The notes under the pieces are model-generated. The model saw only the letters and a program-made list of their open reading frames with translations. It ran no database searches and was not told the origin of the DNA. A stretch of DNA of 64,000 nucleotides from an uncultured Prevotellaceae bacterium (GTDB lineage: Bacteria; Bacteroidota; Bacteroidia; Bacteroidales; Bacteroidaceae). Shown in pieces: positions 8,116-16,396 of this stretch. Where the stretch lies: contig ONDH01000001.1 of assembly GCA_900316505.1 (NCBI GenBank), forward strand, positions 98,217-162,216, in the 5' to 3' direction. The translations under genes and the position numbers were made by a program. How positions within the stretch are numbered: the stretch's first letter is position 1; every line of letters starts with the position of its first letter.

Positions 8116-9090
8116 TTATTTCTTGGAAATGCTCATATAGCGCATGCCATGTTGGGTGTTCTCACATGAAGTGGTCTTTCTTCGTGCTGATTCGATGGCA
8201 TTGTCAACGAGTCGTTGCCAATTGGGAGATTCTGTTTGGGTGGCGCTTGCCTCTTTGCGCAGTTGCGCAATGAACGATTGGGTGAAGGCACTCCCAGTTC
8301 CGTCAAAAGACCAGGCATATTCACCTGGTTTTGCTGCAGTGGCAAGGATGACTCCCTTTGTACCCAGAAAGAGCTCTTGCATCCTTTTCTTGCTCACCCG
8401 TGTATTGGTGCGGCTGTAGAGCGTGTTCTCTTTCTGTCGGGGTCCATATTCGCCAAATTTGGAGTTACAGCAGTCGGTGATGACCACGCTCAAACGTGCT
8501 CCCTTCGCTTTGATGGCGTTGTAGATGTCTGTGGTGGCCACATAATTTCCATACACATCATCCTCGGGCCCTATCATGCAAATGTTGGGGTACATGTCCT
8601 TTTGGTCATCCCAACGAAATCCATGTCCGTTGAAACAGAAGAAGACGATGTCGTTTTGGGCAGGTTTCAAATTGGAGATGGCATTGGCAAGATTGCGCTT
8701 GTTGTAGGCTCTGTTGGCGGTGATGTTGGTGATGCTCACCTCGATGCCCAGACACTGTGTAATGGCTTTCAGTTCCTTATTGAGTGCCAAGTTGTCATAA
8801 GCGTCATCTTCACCGATGTTCTCATCATAGGTGTCAGCCACAAGAATTGCCCACATCTTGCAAGGTGCATTATTGTTGGTGTTGGTAGGTCGTGTGTTGA
8901 CTTTCCCGTTGCTGCCACCTTGCACAATGGCTTTGCCCATTGTCTCCTCATCCTCCTCTGCCACGTAGAAAGACTGATATTCAGCCTCCTGCTCAGCATC
9001 GGAGAAGGAAGCCAGTGTGTCAGTGCCTTCTTGCGCATGTGCAAAAGAGGCTATACAAAGCGATAATATGAATAAGAATGGGAATCTCAT
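8116..9090 (-). CDS. secreted caspase-family (C14) peptidase
   Basis: This 324-residue protein has a signal peptide (residues 1-19, ending AHA) and a Ser/Asn/Thr-rich linker to about residue 75. The caspase-like domain that follows has catalytic histidine 156 in FNGHGFR and the catalytic cysteine in TDCCNS (C208 by the Asp-x-Cys pattern, C207 adjacent). The architecture indicates a periplasmic or exported cysteine protease of the clan CD metacaspase/caspase-like type, usually cleaving after basic or acidic residues; specificity cannot be read here. It lies 19 bases downstream of the thioredoxin gene and is paralogous to the protein at 9711-11102. Confidence 0.85.
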   Translation of the reverse strand: MRFPFLFILSLCIASFAHAQEGTDTLASFSDAEQEAEYQSFYVAEEDEETMGKAIVQGGSNGKVNTRPTNTNNNAPCKMWAILVADTYDENIGEDDAYDNLALNKELKAITQCLGIEVSITNITANRAYNKRNLANAISNLKPAQNDIVFFCFNGHGFRWDDQKDMYPNICMIGPEDDVYGNYVATTDIYNAIKAKGARLSVVITDCCNSKFGEYGPRQKENTLYSRTNTRVSKKRMQELFLGTKGVILATAAKPGEYAWSFDGTGSAFTQSFIAQLRKEASATQTESPNWQRLVDNAIESARRKTTSCENTQHGMRYMSISKK

Positions 9091-9109
9091 ATTTTTACCA
9101 TTTGCTGAA

Positions 9110-9697
9110 TCACATTTCTAACATTTGCTGAATCATCTTGTCAAATTCCTCCTGCGATTGAGCACCGCTGTTCATCTGGATGTCTTCGCCGTTGCAGAAG
9201 AAGATGGTGGGAAGTCCGTCAATTCCATAGAGTTGCATCAACTCCTCGTTCTCGTCAGCGTTGACCTTATAGAACTGCACCAATCCCTTATACTTCTTTG
9301 CCAGAGCCTTCATGTAGGGGTCGATTTGCTTGCAGTAACCACACCAGTCAGCCCAGAAGTCAACCACACAAGGACCTTTACCAATATAGGTGTCATAGTT
9401 TTTCTTCGATGCCACCAACTGATAGAACTGCTTGGCATTGATGGGGCGGCAAGTGCCATCTCCCCAGTTAGCTGGCACTACAATGGTGCTCTCTTCTCCT
9501 GGTGCCACGTTGTCGTTGCTTGCATTGTTGTCCATCTCCTCATCGTCCTCGTAATACTCATCCGAGCTTTCCTCCTCATACTCTTCCGTTTGCGATTCTT
9601 CATCGAAGTCCAGGCAACCACCCACACAAGTGACTATACCTACAAGGACAAAAAGGGCTAAGATGATGCCCAACGCAATTTTGATGATAAGTTTCAT
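9110..9697 (-). CDS. membrane-anchored thioredoxin-like protein
   Basis: This 195-residue protein starts with a hydrophobic anchor (residues 5-25), possibly a lipobox at C24 or C28. A strongly acidic linker (about 30-62, Asp/Glu-rich) and a Pro-Gly-Glu stretch (NVAPGEES) follow. The thioredoxin fold has active site CGYC at 119-122 and the cis-Pro region GLPTIFF. It would act in the periplasm on disulfides. It is encoded between two cysteine proteases of the same leftward block, so keeping their catalytic cysteines reduced is an attractive but unproven role. The APGE linker motif also occurs in the upstream caspase. Confidence 0.85.
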   Translation of the reverse strand: MKLIIKIALGIILALFVLVGIVTCVGGCLDFDEESQTEEYEEESSDEYYEDDEEMDNNASNDNVAPGEESTIVVPANWGDGTCRPINAKQFYQLVASKKNYDTYIGKGPCVVDFWADWCGYCKQIDPYMKALAKKYKGLVQFYKVNADENEELMQLYGIDGLPTIFFCNGEDIQMNSGAQSQEEFDKMIQQMLEM

Positions 9698-9710
9698 ATG
9701 CTAATCGTTT

Positions 9711-11102
9711 TTATTGTTTGATTCTAATCATTTTCATTCCATGCTGCGCCTTTGTGTTTGCATTATTCTGCGATTTGGCAGTTGCAGCAGTTAGTGCATC
9801 TGTCACCAAGGTCTCCCAATCGGGCAGTTGGGTTGAGAGTGCACTGATTTGAGCGCGCAGGCTTTCCAACAGGCTCAACGTGAAAAAGCCGCCATTCACG
9901 CCACACCAAGACATCTCTCCCGGACTTGCAGCAGTGGCAATTAAGCTACCGTTGGCATCTACAAATAGCCGTTCCAGTTTCTTGACATCAAAGTTGTTGT
10001 TTGAACGTGAGAACAGCGTGCTGGTATTGATGATTGGCGTGGTTTCTCCTATCTGGTTGTTGCAGCAATCGCTGAACACAAGGCTCAGTCGCGCCCCTTT
10101 CCCCACCAGTTCCTTGTACACGTCGCTGACAGCCACATAATTCTTTGTGGGGTCGTCATAGCTGGTTGGGCAGAGATCCATGTTGGGGTAATAGTCCTGT
10201 TGGTCGTCAAAACGGAATCCATGTCCTGTATAGACGAAGATGACCACATCATCGCTATTCGGTTGGAAGTTACGTATCAGTTGTGCAAGATTGTCCTTGC
10301 TGTAGTTCTTTCCTCTGATGCCCTTGAAATCATACTTCATGCCCAGCACCCTCGCAATGCCTCCAAATTCGCTGTTGAGATTCACCAAATCCTTTGCGCA
10401 AGCAGAACCAATGTCGCTCACGTTGGTGTTGGCAACAACAATCAAGTGCAAGGTTGGTGCAGCATCAGCACTTCCGGTTCCTAATGTGTTCCCTCCCTCT
10501 CCAGGAGCAATGTTCTCCCCTTCGTTGACAGGTATGTCGGGATCATTCTCAATGTCAGTAAATATCGGGTCGTCCACCGTCACCTCAATGTCTTGGTGCG
10601 GCACGTTTTGATTCTTCACCAGTTGGATGCCGTTGAGCATCATCCTATATTCGGGTTCATCCTCTCCGTAGAATTGGGAGATGTATGTTTCATCCATGCT
10701 TTCAAGACTGATTTCGTTGAAATATTCAGTCTCAATATAGCTGTTGGTCTTTTTGATGTTGTAGGTGACAAAGGGCTTCTCGCTGATGTCACTCGCATCG
10801 TCTTCTTCCCAAAACCACAGGAAGACAGGGAATTTCTTCTCCACAGGATAATAAGCCATGATGCCCACATCCTCCTCGTCGCTCTTCTCCTCAATCATGT
10901 TCAGGTACGGTGATTCGAAAACCGTGCCAGCCTCAAGCGATTCTGGTGTGATGAGACGCATCTTACAGTTGTCGTCACTGTAATAAATCATCAATCCGAG
11001 ATACTCCACTCCGTCGTACGTGTAGTTCACCTCGTAGAACGTTTGTGCCTGCAGCGAGAGTGTGAGGCACAGCAACAGGAAAAAGGTCTGTAATCTTCGC
11101 AT
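9711..11102 (-). CDS. secreted caspase-family protein with N-terminal domain of unknown function
   Basis: This 463-residue protein has a signal peptide (residues 1-20, LCLTLSLQAQ). An N-terminal beta-rich domain of about 145 residues, which I do not recognise, and a Pro/Gly/Glu linker (about 185-212) follow. The C-terminal caspase domain has His294 in YTGHGFR and Cys347 (with Cys346) in SDCCNN. The caspase part parallels the protein at 8116-9090 over its full length (FDDQQDYYPN against WDDQKDMYPN; ATAASPGEMSW against ATAAKPGEYAW). The frame extends 16 codons upstream, but the ATG at 11102 starts a clean signal peptide. It is the first caspase of the block; the thioredoxin gene follows after 13 bases. 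Confidence 0.85.
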   Translation of the reverse strand: MRRLQTFFLLLCLTLSLQAQTFYEVNYTYDGVEYLGLMIYYSDDNCKMRLITPESLEAGTVFESPYLNMIEEKSDEEDVGIMAYYPVEKKFPVFLWFWEEDDASDISEKPFVTYNIKKTNSYIETEYFNEISLESMDETYISQFYGEDEPEYRMMLNGIQLVKNQNVPHQDIEVTVDDPIFTDIENDPDIPVNEGENIAPGEGGNTLGTGSADAAPTLHLIVVANTNVSDIGSACAKDLVNLNSEFGGIARVLGMKYDFKGIRGKNYSKDNLAQLIRNFQPNSDDVVIFVYTGHGFRFDDQQDYYPNMDLCPTSYDDPTKNYVAVSDVYKELVGKGARLSLVFSDCCNNQIGETTPIINTSTLFSRSNNNFDVKKLERLFVDANGSLIATAASPGEMSWCGVNGGFFTLSLLESLRAQISALSTQLPDWETLVTDALTAATAKSQNNANTKAQHGMKMIRIKQ

Positions 11103-11126
11103 AGCGTGAAAAGTCTGAAAAATGAA

Positions 11127-11160
11127 GAAAGTTTGCTTGCTCTTCAGCAAACAAACTTTC
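11127..11160 (-). terminator. Hairpin between small lipoprotein and caspase genes
   Basis: Fifteen-base arms (11127-11141 and 11146-11160, one mismatch) with a 4-base loop; on the minus strand a T-rich stretch (CTTCATTTTT) follows. It probably ends much of the transcription from the highly expressed small-lipoprotein gene ahead of the caspase gene. Confidence 0.6.
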
Positions 11161-11214
11161 CCTTGTAAGCTAGATAGCTTTGTTCGTTATGTCTGAGATG
11201 ACAATTCGCAGGAA

Positions 11215-11427
11215 TTATTCCTCAACGAAAGCTTCAACAGAGTCAACTGCTGCATCGAGTGTGTCGAGAGCTGCGTTAGCTTCGTCAAGCTCTGCATTTG
11301 CTGAATCAGCAATTGCTGCGAGAGAGTCTGCTGCCTTCTGGATTTCGTCGAGCTGGCTAGCACAACCGTTGCAAGAAGCGAATGAAATGGCAACGAGTGC
11401 CATAGCTGCGAAAAGAATCTTTTTCAT
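11215..11427 (-). CDS. small Lpp-like lipoprotein
   Basis: This 70-residue lipoprotein has a signal with lipobox ISFASC (Cys19), then about 50 residues that are almost entirely alpha-helical, acidic and alanine-rich with heptad spacing of Ala/Leu/Val (LDEIQKAADSLAAIADSANAE, repeated). The length and layout resemble Braun-type lipoproteins and short coiled-coil outer-membrane lipoproteins, but no terminal Lys/Arg for peptidoglycan attachment is present (it ends FVEE). The role is unknown. It lies between a TM2 protein and the caspases on the same strand, with its own downstream hairpin. Because no similarity search is possible here, the Lpp comparison is structural only. Confidence 0.75.
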   Translation of the reverse strand: MKKILFAAMALVAISFASCNGCASQLDEIQKAADSLAAIADSANAELDEANAALDTLDAAVDSVEAFVEE

Positions 11428-11495
11428 AATGTTTTTTGTTAAATGTTACTTTTGCTTTTACTTAATTATAAAAACACCATTTTGTTGGTGAGAAA

Positions 11496-11714
11496 TTACA
11501 TGAAGAACTTCTTAGCTTCAACACGTGCCTGGAACTGCTCGTCAGTGTCCATCAAATAGATGATACCTTCAATCAGACCAAGGATGCTTGGAATACCAGT
11601 CCAACAAAGCAGGATGTAAACTACGCCTGGCATTGCGTTGCCCATGTAGAACTTGTGGATACCGAAACCACCAACCAGGATACCGAGGAGACCTGCTACC
11701 ATTTTATTTTTCAT
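11496..11714 (-). CDS. TM2 domain-containing protein
   Basis: This 72-residue protein consists almost only of a TM2 domain: MVAGLLGILVGGFGIHKFYMG forms the first membrane segment with the diagnostic GxxGxHxFY(L/M)G motif, and a second segment VYILLCWTGIPSILGLIEGI follows, with a short charged tail. TM2 proteins are small inner-membrane proteins of unclear role, often with phage-shock or envelope genes. A -7 box on this strand is at 11823-11830, which leaves a leader of about 100 bases containing a hairpin. Confidence 0.88.
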   Translation of the reverse strand: MKNKMVAGLLGILVGGFGIHKFYMGNAMPGVVYILLCWTGIPSILGLIEGIIYLMDTDEQFQARVEAKKFFM

Positions 11715-12042
11715 AACTCAATAGTTTTTCTCGCGGTTGAGAAATCGTTTTAAGTTTTTATTTTAGTGCACAGATGAACCGCCATCTGGCACCTTTTTAT
11801 TAATTCTGATTAGTTTCCGTTGCAAAAGTACAAACTTTTTTATTTAAATAAAAAGAAAAATGAAGAAAATCTTCTATGAAATGATGAAAAAAAGTGGAAA
11901 GGAAACATGAAACGGCTATTTGCGAAACATGGAAGCCCATCTGAATTCCTCGCTTTGCTAAAAAATCAAAAAGCGAGGCAATTATTTGGGTAAGTCGTGA
12001 GAAAGTAGTACTTTTGCCGAAAAATAGGGAAAAAGTATTTGT
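11715..12042. other. Intergenic region with divergent promoters and two hairpins
   Basis: These 328 bases hold no gene. A leftward -7 box CAAAAGTA (11823-11830) serves the TM2 gene. Its leader contains an imperfect hairpin around 11766-11792 (arms GTGCACAGATG / CATCTGGCAC). A second inverted repeat, CCTCGCTTT (11948-11956) and AAAGCGAGG (11970-11978), lies upstream of the rightward -7 box TACTTTTG (12009-12016) for the DUF4835 gene. The rest is AT-rich without visible features. Confidence 0.6.
12009..12016 (+). promoter_or_regulatory. -7 box of DUF4835-recN operon
   Basis: TACTTTTG fits TAnnTTTG and lies 27 bases before the DUF4835 start codon, just downstream of an inverted repeat at 11948-11978. 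Confidence 0.6.
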
Positions 12043-12963
12043 ATGTGCCGTCTTTTGAACAGATTAACCATCCTTTTGGCTGCGATTCTGTGGTGCTCCT
12101 CAGCCACTTGTGTTGAAGGGCAGGAACTGAATTGCACCGTCAAGGTCATCCATTCCCAGATACAAGGCACCAGCACCAGCGTGTTCGAATCGTTGGAGAG
12201 TGCCGTCAGTGAGTTCATGAACAACCGCTCATGGACAGACTTGCAGTTTCAGAAGTCGGAGCGTATTGACTGCAACTTGAGCATCACCGTCAAGAAATAT
12301 AATGCCTCAAACGATGCATTCACTTGTGAGCTGCTCTTTCAGGTCACACGTCCTGTCTTCAATTCGGGCTACAACACTGTGGTCTTCTCCATGCGCGACA
12401 CAGAGTTCACTTTCACCTATCAGGAACAGGATGCGCTCGAATTCAACGTCAATAACATGGACAACAACCTGACGGCGATGCTGGCATACTACGCCTATCT
12501 GTTCATCGGGTTAGATTTAGACACATTCTCCCCCATGGGCGGAACGGAAGTGCTGCATGTGGTGGAAAACATTGTGAACAGTGCACAAGCCATGTCTGAA
12601 CCAGGTTGGAAAGCCTTTGACAAGACCAACAATCGCCACGCCATCATCGACGACTACATGGATTCCTCCATGGAGCCATTCCGTCAGATGCAGTATAAGT
12701 TTTACCGTCAAGGGCTCGATGAAATGGCACAAAATCCCGATCGTGGCCGCACCGCCATCACTGAGGCACTTGAGTTGTTGAAAGAGGCGAAAAGCAACAA
12801 GCCCCTCTCGCAGCTTCCTCAGATATTTACCGACTTCAAGCGCGATGAACTCGTCAATATCTATTCCGGACACGGCACTGAGAAGGAGAGACAGGCGGTG
12901 TATGAAATCCTCGCTGACATCAATGCCAGCCAAAACACCTATTGGAACAAGATTAAGAAGTGA
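12043..12963 (+). CDS. DUF4835 family exported protein
   Basis: This 306-residue protein has a signal peptide (LTILLAAILWCSSATCVEG). The body has the features of DUF4835: ELNCTVKV(I)HSQIQGTS near the mature N-terminus, then the RPVFNSGYNTVVFSMRDTEFTFTYQE stretch and a central YYAYLFIGLDLDTFSPMGG. In Bacteroidetes this gene typically lies directly upstream of recN, as here (53-base gap), and has been tied to gliding/secretion genes in some species; its role is unknown. The start ATG follows the -7 box at 12009 by a short leader. Confidence 0.88.
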   Translation: MCRLLNRLTILLAAILWCSSATCVEGQELNCTVKVIHSQIQGTSTSVFESLESAVSEFMNNRSWTDLQFQKSERIDCNLSITVKKYNASNDAFTCELLFQVTRPVFNSGYNTVVFSMRDTEFTFTYQEQDALEFNVNNMDNNLTAMLAYYAYLFIGLDLDTFSPMGGTEVLHVVENIVNSAQAMSEPGWKAFDKTNNRHAIIDDYMDSSMEPFRQMQYKFYRQGLDEMAQNPDRGRTAITEALELLKEAKSNKPLSQLPQIFTDFKRDELVNIYSGHGTEKERQAVYEILADINASQNTYWNKIKK

Positions 12964-13016
12964 CAGCATGAATGAATGACAAGCGAAAAAGTGACAAGTG
13001 AAAAAGTGAAGCATCA

Positions 13017-14687
13017 ATGATACGTCATCTGCATATAGAAAACTACGCGCTGATTGAACATCTCGACATGGATTTCCACACGGGTTTCTCCGTTATCACG
13101 GGTGAGACGGGTGCCGGAAAGTCCATCATTCTTGGCGCCATCGGTTTGTTGTTGGGACAACGGGCAGACTCCCGTTCCATCAAGGGCGATGCCAAACGAT
13201 GTGTGGTCGAAGCGGTTTTCGACATATCCCATGCCCCTTTGGATGAGTTCTTTCAGGAGAATGACCTCGATTCTGATGGAAAGGAGTGCATCATTCGCCG
13301 TGAACTCACATCGGCAGGCAAGTCGCGTGCCTTTATCAACGACACCCCCGCCTCGCTTGCGCAACTGAAGGAATTGGGCGAACAGTTGCTCGACATCCAT
13401 TCCCAGCACAAGAATCTTCTCTTAGGCAAAGAGGACTTCCAAATGAGTGTGCTCGACATTCTTGCAGGGCATCAGGAACAACTTGCCACCTACAAAGACG
13501 AATACAAAGAATTCCGTCGCCTCGAAAAGCAGTTGGAGGAAGCCCTGGAAGAGGCGAAGAGTGGCAAGGAAGACGAGGATTATCTGCGTTTCCAAGTGAA
13601 TCAACTCGCAGATGCCAACTTCCAGGAAGACGAGCAGGAAGCACTTGAGGAAGAGGCTGAGACACTCGAACATGCCGAAGACATCAAGTCCTCCCTCTAC
13701 TCGTCAGCATCCCTCCTTCAATCTCCCGACGATGGCACCGACGTGCTCGGTTTGCTCAAGCAGAGCCTTTCGTCCCTCCAATCGGTTTCGTCCGTTTATT
13801 CCGCATCGGAGGAACTGGTGGAGCGTCTCGATTCTTGTTACATTGAACTGAAAGATGTGGCGAATGAGTTGGAGAACCGTGCTGAAGATGTCGAGTACAA
13901 TCCCCAACGTCTTGAGCAGGTGAACGAGCGTCTGAACACCATCTACACCTTGCAGAAAAAGCATGGAGTGGAGAGCATTGCCGAGTTGCTGGAGATACAA
14001 CGGAAGATGGAAGAAAAGTTGTCGCGCATCACCCATTCGGATGAGTATATCGAGGAGCTTGGCAAATGTGTGGATGCTCAAAAAACTAAATTGCTGACAT
14101 TGGCTGAAAACCTTTCACAATCGCGCATTCAAGCTGCGAAGGGGGTGGAAAAAGAGATGGAAAAACGACTGCTCCCATTAGGCATGCCAAACGTGCAGTT
14201 CAAGTGTTCTGTCATTGCCAATCCAGAAGAGCTTACACCCTCAGGATATGACCAAGTGCAGTTCCTTTTCAATGCTAACAAGAGCGGGAGTCCCAAGCCT
14301 GTCAGCCAAATCGCATCGGGTGGCGAAATTGCCCGTGTGATGTTATCGCTCAAGGCACTCATTGCCGGTGCGGTCAAGTTGCCCACTATCATCTTCGACG
14401 AGATTGATACGGGTGTGAGCGGTTCTATAGCAGAGAAGATGGCACGTATCATGAAGGAGATGGGTGAAAAGGATCGTCAGGTTATCTCCATCACCCACCT
14501 GCCACAAATTGCCGCTCTTGGCACCCACCATTATAAAGTCTATAAGGAAGAGTCGGCAAATGACACGCTGAGCCATATCATCCCATTGAACGACGAGCAG
14601 CGCATCGAGGAGATTGCCTGCATGCTCAGTGGAGAACACCTTACGCAAGCTGCGCTCGACAACGCCAAAACTTTGTTAGGAAAATGA
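13017..14687 (+). CDS. recN: DNA repair protein RecN
   Basis: This 556-residue SMC-like ATPase is of typical RecN length. It has Walker A GETGAGKSIILGA (near residue 30), a long coiled-coil centre (about 150-350, Glu/Lys/Leu-rich), the ABC signature IASGGEIARVMLSLKAL and Walker B IIFDEIDTGVSG. It acts early in double-strand-break repair, holding DNA ends or sisters together. The start is ATG 13017 (MIRHLHIENYALIEHL). It overlaps the next gene by 4 bases (ATGA), so translation is probably coupled. No SOS-type box is recognisable upstream. Confidence 0.96.
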   Translation: MIRHLHIENYALIEHLDMDFHTGFSVITGETGAGKSIILGAIGLLLGQRADSRSIKGDAKRCVVEAVFDISHAPLDEFFQENDLDSDGKECIIRRELTSAGKSRAFINDTPASLAQLKELGEQLLDIHSQHKNLLLGKEDFQMSVLDILAGHQEQLATYKDEYKEFRRLEKQLEEALEEAKSGKEDEDYLRFQVNQLADANFQEDEQEALEEEAETLEHAEDIKSSLYSSASLLQSPDDGTDVLGLLKQSLSSLQSVSSVYSASEELVERLDSCYIELKDVANELENRAEDVEYNPQRLEQVNERLNTIYTLQKKHGVESIAELLEIQRKMEEKLSRITHSDEYIEELGKCVDAQKTKLLTLAENLSQSRIQAAKGVEKEMEKRLLPLGMPNVQFKCSVIANPEELTPSGYDQVQFLFNANKSGSPKPVSQIASGGEIARVMLSLKALIAGAVKLPTIIFDEIDTGVSGSIAEKMARIMKEMGEKDRQVISITHLPQIAALGTHHYKVYKEESANDTLSHIIPLNDEQRIEEIACMLSGEHLTQAALDNAKTLLGK

Positions 14688-16396
14688 AAAGAAACACGTT
14701 ATACACCCTTCTCTTGTGCCTGGTGGCACTCACTGGCTATGCTCAACCCAAATTTGCCTCTAAAGTGAGCAAGGGCATCATCTCGCTAAACACCTATGAC
14801 CGTCAGGGTAATCTCTTGCGTCAGGGCACCGCTTTCTATGTTGGAGCCAATGGCGAGGCAATAGCCGACTATCGCCTTTTCAAAAATGCCTATCAGGCAT
14901 CTGTCATTGATGCCGACGGCAAGCAATTGAAGGTGGATTACATCTTAGGAGCCGATGACACCTATTCGATTGTGCGGTTTCATGTCAATACCAAGGGTAA
15001 TGTGGCGATTCCTGCCGTTACTGCCATTCAGCCGATGAAATCGACGTTTTTTGTGTTGGGACGAGCTGAAGGCGGCAAGTTTGAAAGTGAAGAGGCTGTG
15101 GTGGCTGATACGGCGATGATTAACGGAAAATATGTTTATTATGGTTTGGACAAGCCTCTGAACGATGCCTTGATAGGAGCGCCCGTGTTCAATCAGAGTG
15201 GCAATTTGGTGGGTGTGCTTCATCCACAGATGGGTGGGAAAAACTATGTGCTCGACATCCGTTTCCGCAACGAATTGCAGATGGCTGCCTTTCCCACCAA
15301 TTCCGCTGCAGTGGCATTGGGCAACATCTTTATCTCCAAGGCATTGCCACCCACTCAAGAGGAGGCGCTTGTGTATCTCTACACCAAGTCGCGTTCCACC
15401 TCTAACGAGGAATATCTCGATTTGGTCAACCGCTTCATTGAAACTTATCCTAAGAATGCAGAAGGCTATCTGCGTCGTGCTACCCCTCTGATAGACATGA
15501 CACATTTTGACGAGGCTGACCGCGACATGCAGCAATACCTCTCACTGGTGGACGATAAGGCAGTCGGCAATTACAATGTCGCATCGCTCATTTTCGATAA
15601 ACTCCGTTTGCAACCTGAACCAGCCTATGAGAAGTGGAACGAGGACGTGGCTCTTCAGTATGTGGACAAAGCCCTGTCGCTCAATGCTTCCAAGTCCGAT
15701 GCAGAAGAGCAGAAACTGGAGAAGACGAGATACCGCATCCTGAAAGGGCAGCTGCTCCTGAACAAGCCCGATTATGACGGTGCGTTGGCGCTTTATGAGG
15801 AACTGAACAACGAGAGCGGTGGCGCTCCCACTTATCTCTATGCCATCAGTCTTGCGAGAGAGGGAAGGGGCGATTCCATCGGGGCAGTGTTAGAACCCAT
15901 CGACAGTGCTATCGCCAAGTTTGGCAATCCTCTTCCTGCCGAAGCAGCCAACTTCGTCATCCGCCATGGACAGCTCAATGCCAATGCTGGTAAATACCGA
16001 GAGGCAGTACAGGACTATAACCAATATGCCTATCTGATGCACAATCAGGTCAGCCCTGTCTTCTACTATGAGCGCTCGCAGATAGAGGTGAATGCGCGTA
16101 TGTACCAGCCTGCTCTTGACGACATCAACAAAGCCATTGAGTTGGCACCCCGTGAATCTCTCTACTATATGGCAAAGGCAGCCCTTGCTGTGCGTGTGAG
16201 CATGTTCGACGAGTGCATAGAGGCTTGTCAGACAGCTCTTCGCCTCAACTCAACCATCATCGATGCCTACCGCATCCTTGGTTATGCACAGTTCCAGAAA
16301 GGTGACAAGACATCTGCTCGAACAAACCTTGATAAAGCTGCTGAAATGGGCGATGAAACCGCTAAAAAACTCATTTCTACCCTCTTCACCCCTTGA
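14684..16396 (+). CDS. exported pseudo-trypsin / TPR protein
   Basis: This 570-residue protein has a signal peptide (LYTLLLCLVALTGYAQ). Residues about 25-220 look like a trypsin-like (HtrA-type) domain, but the catalytic positions are lost: the expected His region reads GTAFYVGANGEAIADYRLF, and the GNSGGP serine motif reads ALIGAPVFNQSG. From about residue 230 to the end several tetratricopeptide repeats follow (NAEGYLRRA; YREAVQDYNQYA; PALDDINKAIELAPRE). It is probably a periplasmic scaffold rather than a protease. Its start overlaps the recN stop, so it is translated from the same message. Confidence 0.8.
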   Translation: MKRNTLYTLLLCLVALTGYAQPKFASKVSKGIISLNTYDRQGNLLRQGTAFYVGANGEAIADYRLFKNAYQASVIDADGKQLKVDYILGADDTYSIVRFHVNTKGNVAIPAVTAIQPMKSTFFVLGRAEGGKFESEEAVVADTAMINGKYVYYGLDKPLNDALIGAPVFNQSGNLVGVLHPQMGGKNYVLDIRFRNELQMAAFPTNSAAVALGNIFISKALPPTQEEALVYLYTKSRSTSNEEYLDLVNRFIETYPKNAEGYLRRATPLIDMTHFDEADRDMQQYLSLVDDKAVGNYNVASLIFDKLRLQPEPAYEKWNEDVALQYVDKALSLNASKSDAEEQKLEKTRYRILKGQLLLNKPDYDGALALYEELNNESGGAPTYLYAISLAREGRGDSIGAVLEPIDSAIAKFGNPLPAEAANFVIRHGQLNANAGKYREAVQDYNQYAYLMHNQVSPVFYYERSQIEVNARMYQPALDDINKAIELAPRESLYYMAKAALAVRVSMFDECIEACQTALRLNSTIIDAYRILGYAQFQKGDKTSARTNLDKAAEMGDETAKKLISTLFTP

